Counted from the stretch's first letter, positions 44,592-55,237 are shown. The stretch is DNA of 60,000 nt from Takakia lepidozioides (GCA_030704615.1 CM060733.1:73038001-73098000); one strand, 5' to 3'. Notes: a model not told the origin generated them from the sequence alone. Program-made: numbers and translations.

Positions 44592-45409
44592 GGGATTGCA
44601 AATGCATGAGCGGTGAGCGGTGAGCGGATGAGCATGAGCGGACTTTTCCGAACCTCCCCCGAACCTACACCGAACCACCCTGAAAACAAAAAACGGACCT
44701 CCCAGAAGTCCCCTGTGTGAATGTCGATGTACATAAACTGCATTATTTTAAAATTGGTAAGAGGCAACGGAAATAGGGGATAAAATTGTCTATATCTGTG
44801 CCCCAATCTTGGGTGTTATAGTCGCCACAGACTATAATACAGAATACGAAATAGGGGGAAGAACATCTTAGAAAACAACCTTTACAAAATTATCAACTAG
44901 GTAGATGAGCGAAAGTTATGTATAGTCGGCACCGACTATAGTTTTTTAATAGTTTTTTAATAGTTTATTTTTTTTATTTTTTAATTTTTTAATTTTTTCC
45001 GGCACTGACAATAGTCGGCGCCGACTATAGTCTGCCACAAGGTCGGCCAGCTCGGCCGGACCACGGTAATAGAAAACGGGCCTATTTCCGCGGTAGCCGT
45101 TTTCCATCCGTCCAAGCATTATTATGTTATAATCGGCACCGACTACCCAACTCTCATAGCACTGTTGTGCTATAATCGGCACCGACTACTCAGGTTCGGT
45201 AACTGCCGAACCTATATTTTCTGATCCGAACCTAAGGTCGAAGCCAATGATGATGGAGAACTTGGCACTTTTTTACCGGAAAAGCAGTCCAAAACTACCT
45301 CCACAAGAGATAAATTTGGCAAAAAATCCATAAAATATGTTCTGCTCATGCTTATTTCTGCTCATGCTCATGCTTAATCCCGCTCAACGCTCATGCAACA
45401 TCCGCACCC
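44592..45409. mobile_element. Non-autonomous MULE-like DNA transposon
   Basis: An 818-bp insertion flanked by a perfect 10-bp direct repeat TGTAACCATG (44582-44591 and 45410-45419). Its ends form an imperfect inverted repeat: left GGGATTGCAAATGCATGAGC, right (reverse complement) GGGTGCGGATGTTGCATGAG; the inner 18 bases TGCATGAGCGKTGAGCGG differ at one position. Coding sequence of the aORF resumes on both sides. There is no transposase ORF. It contains five copies of a palindrome around AGTCGGCRCCGACT. A 9-10 bp duplication with such ends best fits Mutator-like elements; hAT elements normally give 8 bp. Confidence 0.75.
44818..45189. repeat. Dispersed palindrome AGTCGGCACCGACT inside the MULE-like element
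   Basis: Five occurrences: 44818-44837 (imperfect), 44921-44940 (TATAGTCGGCACCGACTATA, perfect outside the central CA pair), 45011-45030 (with GGCGCC centre, fully palindromic), about 45129-45144 and 45171-45189. Spacing is irregular (about 80-110 bases, then 40). Confidence 0.8.
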
Positions 45410-46558
45410 TGTAACCATGAGGTTACAATTGCAGCGTTAGAAGATCAAAAAACGACCTTACTTCGCCAATACAACACTTTGGCACAACGCAGAGATGAGT
45501 GGGAGCAGAAGTGGGAAAGACAAAGAGATGAAACACGCCATGTCCAAGCCGACCTCGATGCAGAGCGAGAGAGATCTCGGAAAACAGAGACGGAGGTGGA
45601 AACATTCACAGGACAGGTGCAGACGCTTAAGCAGTAGGTGAAGACACTCAAGGGGCAGCTGAGGACTACCATAGATCAGGGAACCAAGTGGCTCAACAGC
45701 AACACTACACTGCTGAGGGAAAGGGAGAATGCTGAGAGCGGGCTGTTTACAGCCACCACAGAAAGAGACATTGCCATGGGCAATGAACAGGAATGGAAGC
45801 AGCAGCTGGAGAAGCTGACATTGCAAGCAGGGCTGGATGCAGCAGACGCGGCCTTAGCCAGAGCCTGGTTGAATGAAGGGAGTGAACTGGAGATGAAGAA
45901 ACTCAACAGGGCAATGGTGAGGCAGATGAAATGTCAATTGAAGTTGGTGACAGACATTCATGAGGAATTCCTGCCACCAATTCCAGAACAAGAGGAGCTC
46001 ATGGACGAAGACGATCAAGAGGAGCAAGATCATGAACGAGAAGCACCGATACAATCAACAGCAACAACACCAGCACAAACACCACCAGCAACACAACCAC
46101 CACCAACTCAACAGACACTGGTATAGGCCACAGCAGGGCCATCTACTGAAGAGGTAAACCCCATAACACTACCAAGTGTACTGGTAGCATCAACTTTGGT
46201 AGCAGTGGATGGTTTCCAAATCATGCCATGCAAGCAGGATGGGTAGTGGCTAAAGTATTCAGATGAATACTTTAAAATGATGGTAGTCCCAGCCCACCAA
46301 ATCCCAGAAATACTGGAGAAGGTCTTCAAGACCTTAACCCCCTGCAGATCATTGGGTCAATTGCATCTGCTCAATCAAACTCTTATCCCTTTGAGATACA
46401 GGATGAGGCCACTGGCTAGGGAAGAGACATGGTCAGGGGCAGAATTGGTTGAATTCTGGCGCCAGGCTCCCCTAGAATACAAGGAGCTGGTAGCTTACAT
46501 GTGGGCAGTGGGGCAAGTGAAGATTAATCCTACTAGAAGGAGTAGTGGACCGTTTACC

Positions 46559-47178
46559 ACTATGGCTCACGACCACTGCAACGAGCCATTTTTTAGCAAA
46601 CATTTTAGGTTGCGTAGGCAGTTAGACAAACGGTCATTAACGACCGCAGACTGTAACGGCTCTTTCGAGCATAGTATAAAAAGGTTGCACGCAACTTAGA
46701 AGAGAGAGCAATATGAGTATGAGTATCAGTGATCAGTGTGTTTTCAGTGTGTACTTCTGTGATGATGTGACGAACTCTGAAGTAAAGCCATGCTATTCGA
46801 AGTATCTCTGTGTAGAGTGAATGTGAGATGGAGAGAATGTGCATTATGAGAGAACGTGAGATGGTGAGAATGTGTATCCTCTCAGCATAATTCTTGTTTT
46901 GTCTTGACTACCATCTGCTTATCTGAACAAAGAGGCTTCAGTCCTTTCGACTAAGGTCTGTTATGCCAAAGAGGCTGTAGATTAGGCTTAATCAGTATGA
47001 TTAAGCAGCCTGTAGGGATATGGCTTCATACGACGTTCATAGCTTAGCTATCCTTAAAATGATTACTTCGTAATCGTTCCTGAAAGCATACTGTCGGACA
47101 ACCTCTGTTGCATGTCTTAGGAAATGGGCAGTAGTGTTGTTAGCCTATTTTGCCTAAGTCATAAACCAGTGGTTAACA
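46559..47178 (+). repeat. Family B LTR, 5'-truncated (B-beta)
   Basis: Matches the sense 3' 620 bases of the LTR at 1224-2095 and ends in the same GGTTAACA. Its first 240 or so bases, the polypurine tract and the end of the aORF are missing; the join is at about 46559 (ACTATGGCTCACGACC). Beyond 47178 begins the family A aORF of A4. Confidence 0.82.
46675..46684 (+). promoter_or_regulatory. TATA box in family B LTR (B-beta)
   Basis: TATAAAAAGG in the sense strand, conserved with the copy at 1731-1739. Confidence 0.65.
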
Positions 47179-49878
47179 GTTGTTATTGCTGGAAGCATGG
47201 CCTTTGGAGAGGGAGGAAGAAGTCACCTTAGTACCACAGCCAGTTGACTCAGTTGCCCCAGGGGTAACTCAGATAGTACATACTGTTACACCAGAGCCTA
47301 TTGCTATGGAAGGAGAAGGGTTGGACATCCCCACTACAGAGCAGGTAGTGGCAAAAATTGAGAAGGGTGACCTTCTCTATGAAAACTCTGGCATGGTCGG
47401 AGAACCAGTAGCACCAAAGATGCAGAGTCTGACTAGGGAAATCCCTGCTGTGCAAGTCATGCCCAAATCTGTGACAAAGGTTCAAGGGGTAGAGTGCAAG
47501 GGCACTGCGGCACCTGTGGAAAATCAGGTTGCTCAGGGAGAAGATCTTGTAGGATCATGGCCTGACTGGTTTGTGAAACATCAAACTGTGGAGGATCAGG
47601 GAGAACAGCAGCAAGTTCTTCATGAAGACCCACAACAGGCCATGCTTATGAGTTCCATAAGCAGGACACTAAATTTGTTGGGCACTTATGTGAAATCCCA
47701 TGTTCCTTCCACACAATTGGCAGTATTGAGGGAGGAGCTCAAGCAAGAGTTTGAGGCAAGAATTGCCACTGAGTGTGCAAATAAGGTGGATGTGGAGGCC
47801 AACCATAAGTTGCAGAAAGAGTTGGAGGACGCTCAGTCTGCCCTACAGCTTGCAAAGGGAAATTAACCTGATTGAAACAGGTCTGGAGTAGGAGAAGTTG
47901 CATGAAGTGCACAAGCAGCAGTTATACCAGTTGCAAGTGAAGCATGAGGGCAAACTGCAGGAAGTGAAGTTGTTTCATACAGAGTTGGAGGCAGTTCATC
48001 AGAGAATGACCATCCAATGTGCCTCACTAACAACTACTCTGGAGCAAACTGCATTAGAAGTTAACAAACAAGCAGAGAGATGTATGATGATGGAGGCTGA
48101 GTCAGTCGAGCAGGGAAAACGCATTGCTGACTTGAAGGCTACTATCCGTCGCAATAAGGATACCTTTCCACAGTACAGTCGGGTTGAGGCTGAGCAGGAC
48201 AGGTACATCCTGGAGTTGCAGCAAACACTCACATCACGAAAGAATGAGCTTTCTGTGACTACCAAGGCTTGGAAATAAGCCAATAATCTGACTGCTGCCT
48301 ATGCAGCCCTGGTTGAACCTCATGCAAAATGCATGGAGGCTTTACAGCAGCAGTTGGATATGTATAGACTCAAGGAGGAGCAGGCTCTTTGGGGTGCTAC
48401 ACAGGACTTGGTGGATAATCATCTTTTTCAAGGGTGGTTAACACAAGGGCCGGTGGAAGGGAAGACACCAAGAAAGCTCACCCAGGAGGAGATGAATGAT
48501 CTCAGGCTGTAGGTGCAGAACATTGCCACAACCACTATAGACAATGTCTATAATAAAATAGTTGAGTTGCAGGATGATGTGGAAGGGCTGCAGACTCAAG
48601 TGGATGACTTGAGCTCCAACATTGACAAAAGAGCCTTTGTTCCTGAGGAACAGCTAGTGGCTATTTATTTGCATGCGATGACTCTGATTTTCCAATCTTC
48701 ATCACAAGAGGTGCAGGAATTGCTAACAATAGGAGGGACAGTGGCGGCCATATCACAGCAACCACAGCAGGTCGACACTGTTGATACCATGGCAACAATC
48801 AGAGGTTTGGGAGGATGCTTCTCTTAACCCACCTAGGACTCCTGCTGCACTTGAGTACAATCGGGCTATGATTATGCCCTTCAACCAAATTCCTATTGTG
48901 ATGGATTTGGCTTGGAAGGAATTCAGTCCTCCAGAGTCTTTGGCACACTATTACCAGATCATGCGCATTTGGTTGCCGGTGGCAACTCGGACCAAGGTTC
49001 TTCCGAATAACCGACCCATTGAGGATCACCATTTTGTGAGGCTCTGGTCTGAGGCAGGCACCATGTTGAAGGAATTAATTGTCTTCCAGGTTATTCATGG
49101 GTACATCTACACCAAGACCAAGGAGGTACCTAGTTTGGTCATGGGCTGTGGATTATACTATGCTGCTTGTTTCATTGCACGCTATCACATTGAGCAGCAG
49201 AAGATGCAGTCGAGATTTCAGAGTTATTCCACTGGAGATCATTGGGTCTTACCTTCAGTTCCACCCCATACGTATCTGTATGATGTGAAGGTTATGTTGC
49301 AGAAGGATCCCCAACTTCGTTCTTGGTTCCATTTTGCTTTGGACAATTTGGCCAAAGAAAAATTTGGTTTTGACAATATTTTTTATAAGGGACATGAAGC
49401 CTGGAAATACTTACACTGTTCTAAGGTCATTGGCACACCTCTTACCTATACGGACAAGGAGCTCCGGGAGTATACTAATTTTGCTCGCAAGAGATTGATG
49501 CAAGTTCTAAAGTTTAAGCTTCCAGACATGGTGGGCAAACATTATGTGCCACACAGAATTCCCGAGAAGCCCCATAAGATCAGAGCACCAAAAGGTAACA
49601 GGGGGGACGATGATTCGGATACAACTGGTTTTATGGAGGAATCTCTTGACATGGCGGAGGACTATGCACTACAGATGGCAGAGAAGAAACGACGGGGATC
49701 TCCTATGCCAGAGAAGTTACCTCCTTATCAACCACAGGAAGGTCAGACATTTCCATTTGGTGACCAGTAATCTCCACCAGCCAGTGACAGGGCTCGGGCT
49801 CGCACACAGAGCCCTCCACGGAACTCTCACCGACAGAAGGGTGCTCGTTCACAAAGGTTTGCTGATCCTAAACAGTAA
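47179..49878 (+). pseudogene. Family A aORF, older diverged copy (A4)
   Basis: Starts in the middle of the gene (LLLEAWPLEREEEVTL, equal to LLLEAGPSEREEEVTS in A1) directly after the B-beta LTR. It then carries the acidic linker, coiled coils (47690-48500; 48510-48680), the Pro/Gln hinge and the globular domain, open at 48781-49770 (MPFNQIPIVMDLAWKEFSPP, GCGLYYAACFIARYHIEQQK, HWVLPSVPPHTYLYDVKVM). The tail ends with the same SQRF.DPKQ-type end as A1 and a stop at 49878. Stops occur near 47863, 48278, 48510 and 49768. Many synonymous or conservative differences from A1-A3 show long selection on the protein before decay. Confidence 0.85.
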
Positions 49879-49898
49879 ACCGTGAGGACACGGCTTTT

Positions 49899-49915
49899 TG
49901 AGAGGGGGAGGATAA
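49899..49915 (+). promoter_or_regulatory. Polypurine tract of A4
   Basis: TGAGAGGGGGAGGATAA immediately precedes the LTR start TGTTAGAGGG, in the same place as in A1 and A3. Confidence 0.75.
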
Positions 49916-50888
49916 TGTTAGAGGGTTGTCTGGGACTTAGACAGTTTTACGGGTTCTGTGGGGTACCCCTAGTTTTTGCGCAGACTTACAGATGGTAGAC
50001 TTAGACCAACACATGCCTTAGGGGTGGTAGATAGGCTTACACAGTCAGTCATAGTCTTACACAGTTAGACACAGCTTGACACAACTAGTCACAGTCTGAT
50101 ACAACCTTACACAGCCTATCACAGTCTATCACAGTCTATCACAGCCTGACACAGCCCGACACAGTTAACCAGAGCCCGACACAGCTTGACACAGCTCAAT
50201 ATAGCCAGTCACAGCCCGGCCCAGTCCGACACAACCAGTCTCAGCCAACACAGTTGGGCACAACCCGGGAACGGTTACCATGGCAGGGAACGACTGTGTG
50301 GGAACGACATCGGCAGCAGGAACGTGTATTCTATCTGATGACAGTTAGTTAGTTAGGCAGTAGAATAGCTTGCAGGTAGAAAAGACAGAGTAGCAATGGA
50401 GGGAGGGCACTTCTTGGATCATGACTTGGCCATCAGGAAGGGAAGGACGATCTGGAGTTGAGGAATGGAGAGCGCAGTAAAGGAGGAGTCACGAACTGTT
50501 GATGCTTGATTCATGCAAGCTGTAGAGTTATACTGTAGAGCAGACTAGGGACACCATGCTTCGCCCTGTTAACTGATAGATCATAATCTGATACATATTC
50601 TATACTCACACTGTGTAGAGAAACCTCGTGAAGCTGTGGAATGAAGAGATGAGTGATTGGAACATGATGGATTGCTAAAGCAATCTAGTGCTTGAATATA
50701 AACAGTAAGGTAATTCGCTGACATGAAGACAAGAAAGAATACAAACAAGAAGCACTTCCATGATACACTAGTTGTAGGTCATGACTGATTGTTCTGAGCG
50801 GGCTGAGTGTTTAGAGATATCCAACTCTTCTATCTTGGAGTTTCCACCTCGGATAGCGAAGGGATGGGTGAGTACAAGCCGCTTGACA
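49916..50888 (+). repeat. Family A LTR (A4, diverged)
   Basis: Starts TGTTAGAGGGTTGTC and ends GCCGCTTGACA at 50888; 973 bp. The last 130 bases are strongly conserved with A1-A3. A decayed minisatellite is at 50035-50280. It abuts element G RNaseH sequence with no recognisable target duplication on the other side. Confidence 0.82.
50035..50280 (+). repeat. LTR minisatellite, decayed (A4)
   Basis: Units such as TGACACAGC, AGTCACAGC and TATCACAGTC repeat irregularly. The position equals that of the A1 and A3 LTR arrays, so the array is old in the family. Confidence 0.75.
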
Positions 50889-51260
50889 GGGCGGACTTTC
50901 TAGCTACATACGGATGCTGGGGATTGGAGCAGTGCTCACACAGGTGGATGATGAGGGAAGAGAGTTTGTAGTGGCATAAGTTAGCCGCTCAAACAATGAT
51001 GTCGAGGCAAAGTATAGTTCCTATGAAGGGGAGTGTCTAGCTGCAGTATGGGCAGTGGCACATTTTAGATGCTACGTCTATGACAATCTCTTCACCCTTG
51101 TCACGGATCACCAACCATTGAAGTGGTTGATGGAGTCAGACAAGCTTACAGGGAAGCTTGCACAATGGGCACTTATGCTTCAAGAGTACGACTTCCAGGT
51201 GGTGCATCGAGCCGGAATAGTCAATCGGGATGCGGAGGGTTGAGTCGCATTCCATGCACA
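50889..51260 (+). pseudogene. Element G-type RNase H
   Basis: RNase H beginning near the first acidic motif (read across a frame slip as DA.GIGAVLTQVDDEGREFV), then SSYEGECLAAVWAVAHFRCY, VTDHQPLKWLMESDKLTGKL, AQWALMLQEYDFQVVHRAG and a broken NRDAEGLSRIPC. There are stops near 50979 and 51241 and a frame change. The wording is chromovirus-like and unlike families A, B or C. It is joined to the A4 LTR at 50888/50889. Confidence 0.85.
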
Positions 51261-51924
51261 AGTGAGCTTGATGATACAGGAGCTCGTTGGCATGGTGAGA
51301 TGGACGAGGAGATGGTGTCAGGATGGCACGCATCTGCCTTTTTATGCATTCTAGCAATGGGAGCTCAAGCTGGTCCATCCCATGTGATTGGTCATAGAGA
51401 TAGTGTGCATGACGATCCAGAGATCAGTGAGGAGCTTGGTGGTGCTAAGGATATACATGAAGATCCAACAGTGTTGGCCTACCTTCGTACTAGAGAGACA
51501 ACAGCCAGTGTGACTGCTAAGGAGAGAGATCGGATCCTACAACGAGCCAAGAGGTTCAAGTGGGAGGGGACTCACCTACTCCGAGTATGGGAGGATGGAG
51601 AGGGTTGTGCAAACAGTCAAGCGAGGCTTGCGCAAGTATGGCTTGCAAAAGGGACACTTGGGAGATTGGGACCTTCAGCTACCTTGGTTGGCCATGGATT
51701 ACAGGTTTAGCAAGCAAGCATCACTTGCCTCGTTCTCGCCTTATTTCCTTCTCTTTGGCTGAGAGCCGGATTTGCTTGCATCTATTTGCAGGGAGACTGC
51801 AGCAGACCTCAACCTTGATGATCCGGATGTATGGACACAAGCATGTGCCCAACGGGCAGAGTTGTTCAAGAGAGTCATGCCTATGGCTTTTGAGAACCTT
51901 GATATTGCCCAACACTAAGACACA
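51261..51924 (+). pseudogene. Element G-type integrase with core deletion
   Basis: The front part reads HEDPTVLAYLRTRETTASVT and RDRILQRAKRFKWEGTHLLR, the usual region before the zinc-binding domain. Near 51595 it jumps to RVVQTVKRGLRKYGLQKGHL, which normally lies after the catalytic Glu. The HHCC zinc domain and most of the DDE core are therefore deleted. Continuing: WLAMDYRFSKQASLASFSPY and FLLFG, then a stop near 51763 and further broken sequence up to 51918. The integrase is inactive. Confidence 0.8.
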
Positions 51925-52299
51925 TTGAGGTACGTCACTATACATGGAGGGAGATATCAACCAGGTGTTCGGCGTTTCCATCCTGGGGACTATGTGTATC
52001 TGCAGCAGACAGCGCCTACGACCTTGGATGTCTCAGCAGGTCGTGTGATTCTAAGGGTCCGGGAGGTGTTGCCTTCGGACCATGTGCGCAATTGTGCGAT
52101 ATGTCACCTTCCACATGTGAATGGGAGGATAGATCCCAACCTTGCAGTGGTACCTGCAGGATTGCGTTGCATGCTATGTGGGCATGCTGGTGGTGCCGCG
52201 ACCATGTTGGTGTGTGACAAATGCTCAAGGGGGTGGCACATGGGATGCTTGACACCACCACTTGAGGAGGTTCCTGGTGGAGAATGGTTGTGTCCATGA
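51925..52299 (+). CDS. Integrase C-terminal region with PHD finger (element G)
   Basis: 124 open codons. The front half is an integrase C-terminal barrel-like region (FHPGDYVYLQQTAPTTLDVS, GRVILRVREVLPSD). The second half is a PHD-type zinc finger at about 52168-52299: CMLC, 11 residues, CDKC, four residues, H, two residues, C, 14 residues, then C in GEWLCP. The Trp two residues before the seventh ligand and the MLVCDKCSRGWHMGCL wording are typical of PHD fingers. A TGA follows immediately, and the codon for the eighth ligand reads CGC, so the last Cys is lost in this copy. PHD fingers commonly read histone H3 tails, so an integration-targeting role like that of chromodomains is the natural inference. 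An independent host gene is unlikely given the context. Confidence 0.82.
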   Translation: MRYVTIHGGRYQPGVRRFHPGDYVYLQQTAPTTLDVSAGRVILRVREVLPSDHVRNCAICHLPHVNGRIDPNLAVVPAGLRCMLCGHAGGAATMLVCDKCSRGWHMGCLTPPLEEVPGGEWLCP

Positions 52300-52560
52300 C
52301 GCCTTGGACAGAGGTAGTGGGGCATGATAGTGGCGAGGTTGGCAAGTGATTCAAGGTCTAGCTAACGGGAGTTCAATGCCATGGACACCCAATTGAAGCC
52401 ATGGATTGCAGGAAGGCGAGTAACGATGGGGCTACTTTTGCACCCGGCCTCTTGATCTATTGACTTCAGATAGTGGTACTTGGGCGATTGATGACCAAGC
52501 GATGATCTTATTGGGATGGATACTTGTCAGCTATCTGGTGTTAGAGGGACCTAATCACCG
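52300..52560 (+). other. Non-coding 3' region of element G
   Basis: No open frame of note lies between the end of the PHD region and the polypurine tract; probably the 3' untranslated part of element G. Confidence 0.5.
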
Positions 52561-52574
52561 GCTAGGGGGGCGAT
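52561..52574 (+). promoter_or_regulatory. Polypurine tract of element G
   Basis: GCTAGGGGGGCGAT lies directly before TGTGGTATAAC, the probable LTR start. Position after pol supports it. Confidence 0.6.
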
Positions 52575-53137
52575 TGTGGTATAACTTTCTAGGATTGTGT
52601 GCTTAGATTGTGTGGTGGACAGCGATGTATGTTGTGGCACGATGCTTAGGTGCACGACAGCTGTCATGGTTTTAATCATGGTTATCTAGAATTACCTACT
52701 TCTAGTTAACTAGGACATTTTAGATATTTAATATTTATATTTTGTGTGTTGGGACTTCATTGGGTCTCACATGCCAAGTGAGGTGTCGAGCCTCACTTGG
52801 GACATGGGGATAGGCTTTCCCCTTGTGAGGATGGAGGAGGCTCATCTTCTTGTAGTTGAGCCTCCATGAGCTTCTCTCACCTCCATAGCTCTAGGTATTG
52901 AGAAGGAGTGTGTTGAGGGCTTTGTAGGGTCCCTTAGCAAGGGTGCCCTTGGCTTGACTTAGTTTATGTGATAGAGTGGATTTCACTTGGAAGGACTAGG
53001 GCTTGTTCTTAGTGTGATTGATTCATGCTTTGAGAGTTTTCATTGTCTTCCACTTCTCTCATTTCTCATCTCTTATCTATTGTGGTATAGCTTGCTTTTG
53101 CTTATGTCTTGGTCATCCATTTTGATCTACCAAAAAC
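52575..53137 (+). repeat. Element G LTR (3' LTR, probably truncated)
   Basis: Begins TGTGGTATAACTTTC after the polypurine tract. It has an AT-rich TATATTT-like stretch near 52725-52745, which could be promoter sequence, and a GA/CT-rich 3' part. It stops at about 53137, where minus-strand family C RT begins; no clear terminal CA is seen, so it was probably cut. Confidence 0.65.
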
Positions 53138-53333
53138 CAGATTGCAGATCCAGTGCAGAAAACCATTTGGCTTTCCCCCACTGGTTCAAAACATCCTGAA
53201 TTAATGGCATAGGGTAAGAGTCTCTCCTAGTCAAGCGGTTCACTGGCCTAAAATCACCACAAAAATGCTTGGATCCATCCTTCTTGGGTGGAAGGGTGAC
53301 CGGACAAGACCATTCTGAACTACTTTCCCTCAT
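53138..53333 (-). pseudogene. Family C reverse transcriptase, N-terminal part (C2)
   Basis: Reads SSSEWSCPVTLPPKKDGSKH, FCGDFRPVNRLTRRDSYPMP and KAKWFSALDLQSGFW, then stops at the join to the G LTR. The catalytic box and the rest of pol are missing. It follows the protease after a frame change near 53334. The wording differs from A, B and G. Confidence 0.85.
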
Positions 53334-53334
53334 C

Positions 53335-54100
53335 TTACCTTGTGTAATTCAAACTCTCAATCTGCCCTTGCACTTCATGTTCCTCCCACTCTGATAGGCG
53401 GCTAGGACGACTTCTGCAAGGTGGAAAGCCTTGTGCATCAATTGTATGTTCCACCTCACTGTAATAGCCCAAGTCAGCCTTGCTAAGAGCAAAACACTCC
53501 TGATTTTCTCTCAGCTCTTGTTCCAATTCCATCCTATGTTCTTGGGCTAGCCCTGGATTGATGTGAAGTCTGGATTTCAGACTTTTCCAACGACTCTCCA
53601 TTTTTTCTTCATGGCTGGGATCCCAACTCTCTCCCTCCACCTTGTGCAAGGAGTTAGCTACCCTCTGCCCTTCTTCTTGTGTCACAATCTGATTCCAATC
53701 ATGGAAATCATCCTCTATTGTAGTCTCCAGAGCACCTGAAGCTACTCTGTAATTTACATCCTTACCAGTAACAACAGATCCCATCAAGTCAAGATCCCTA
53801 ACTGTACTTGCGGATATTATAGAAAGCATGGCACCGGTGTCAATCTGGCCTAAGACTTGGTAATCTCCCATTGTAATCATTACATGAAGTGCTTTGACCT
53901 TACCAGTATAAGCATACGAGATTGTGGGGTCAGCGTTTGCTGAGTACAACGGCCTTGGAACATCCTTCACAGTTGCCACACTATGAGTTGCCTCTTTTTG
54001 TTGTACCATTGCCATTTCTACCACTTTGACCAGACCCTTCAGTTTTTCTAACTCTCCAGGCACAGTCATGATCAGGTCCATGGGAGACAAAGATATTCTC
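53335..54100 (-). CDS. Family C protease region (C2)
   Basis: Open 251 codons. An N-terminal linker is followed by the aspartic protease, with active site GQIDTGAMLSIISAST (D-T-G form), then the RT entry region ECFALSKADLGYYSEVEHTI and PCRSRPSRLSEWEEHEVQGQ. The section between contains basic/acidic linker sequence. It follows gag after a stop near 54124. It could encode an active protease, but the RT after it is truncated. Confidence 0.82.
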
Positions 54101-54123
54101 CCCTTGTAGAAGTGATTCAGGAT

Positions 54124-55237
54124 TTAGGATTTGGTACCTCCTTCTACGGCAGCCTTGAAATTGTTCCTTGGATAAATCTCACTCTTGGTCTTGCTTGGCT
54201 GTTCACTACTCTCACCACTCTTCTCTGGTAACTCTGCAGGTTCAACAATAGGACTCTGGACAGGGATGCGGTTCCTTGGAAGCCTAATCTCGTTAATACT
54301 GTTTTGTGACATCAAATCTGTCATTTCTGTGAGTACATCGTCCTCATCATCATAGAACACGTCTACAAAGTTAGTTCTAGGAGCTCCCATCATAGTCTGG
54401 TCGAGTTTTCTACTGCACTCATTCTCAGTATGCCCTAGTACCTTGCAAAAGTTGCATCTCACACCACACATTTCCGTGGAATGCCCAAACCGGTGACATT
54501 TGTCACACTTAGCTTGGGTTCTTCCTTCAGGACAATATGCAGCTATGTGACCCTCTTTATGACAAGTGTTACAAAGGCGAACACGAGGTGGTGTCCTAGA
54601 TCCCGAGCTTTCTCCTATGACTGGTCCCCTATCAAAGTACTTCTGTAGGGTAGTGTTCAGCTGATCAAGTCTTCTGTCCATAGGGTTGACAAACAGTACA
54701 ACTGACTCATCTGTATCATCTCCTTCCAAGGGCTCTAGAGGTATTTCCCCCAATTTTCCCAGGCCCCTCTCAATCTCAATGGCCATTTCAAGTTCTTCCT
54801 CTACATCAGAGAAGCGTCTGCCCAACATTACTCTTGCTATTTCTGGTCTCAAACCTGTTGTAAATCTACGTCTCTACTCCAAATCAGACGCCTCACTTCT
54901 TATAAACAGCCGGTTCACCCTATCAAAATATGTCTGAACCCTCTGTCTACTTTCCGGTCTGATGGTATCCATCCTCAGCCTGATTTCTGCCAAGTCAATG
55001 ACACCAATTTTGGCTGATATGGCTGCCCTGAAATCCTCCCAGTTGTCTAGTCTAGGGTTTTGTTTATGGTACCATTCATCAGCCTTGCTCTCAGGTTGAG
55101 CCTTGCTACCTTGAAGGTTCTATCCTCATTTAAATCCCTGACATCTGCCTCCATCTGAATCCTCTCCAGCCAGTCATTCACATCTTCACTATTCCTAACA
55201 TGGTAAGTACATCTATGCTAGTTGGACTGGTCATTCT
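54124..55237 (-). pseudogene. Family C gag, three zinc knuckles (C2)
   Basis: The start corresponds to MTSPTSID at about 55237, as in C1. A frame slip follows within 30 bases, and the capsid part is broken up to about 54855. From there 243 codons are open: MRPEIARVMLGRRFSDVEEE, then NTTLQKYFDRGPVIGESS, then three knuckles CNTCHKEGHIAAYC, CDKCHRFGHSTEMC and CNFCKVLGHTENEC, and an acidic C-terminal region. It packages RNA in the intact element. It matches C1 gag up to the point where C1 is cut. Confidence 0.85.

Larger units (their letters stand above)
43290..46558 (+). pseudogene. Family B aORF, split by a DNA transposon (B-beta)
   Basis: Start ATG at 43290 (MAGIKRKAPSSYAQVNFKIS). The helical block LDWNLKHDELCREFLENYN, with MEKYLAEVFHLPSL just after, aligns with the family A block (MDWTLHHRQYMLQFLQNFEP, LQQLFRLP). 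Acidic and Gln-rich sequence follows. The gene is interrupted at 44592-45409 by a MULE-like insertion, then resumes with coiled coil (RQYNTLAQRRDEWEQKWERQ; 45638-46126) and a partial globular domain (46277-46558: VVPAHQIPEILEKVFKTL, VEFWRQAPLEYKELVAYMWA), matching MPFNQIPIMLDLAWKEF and MLRELVAFQVVHG in A. It is then cut by the partial LTR. Stops or slips occur near 43528, 44232, 45634 and 46125. Function unknown. Confidence 0.8.

Noticed and set aside
1-53137. One G element simply interrupted between 1223 and 50889
   Set aside because: The late RT and connection region (about 130 residues) is missing between the two pieces, and no target duplication is visible. They may be different copies.
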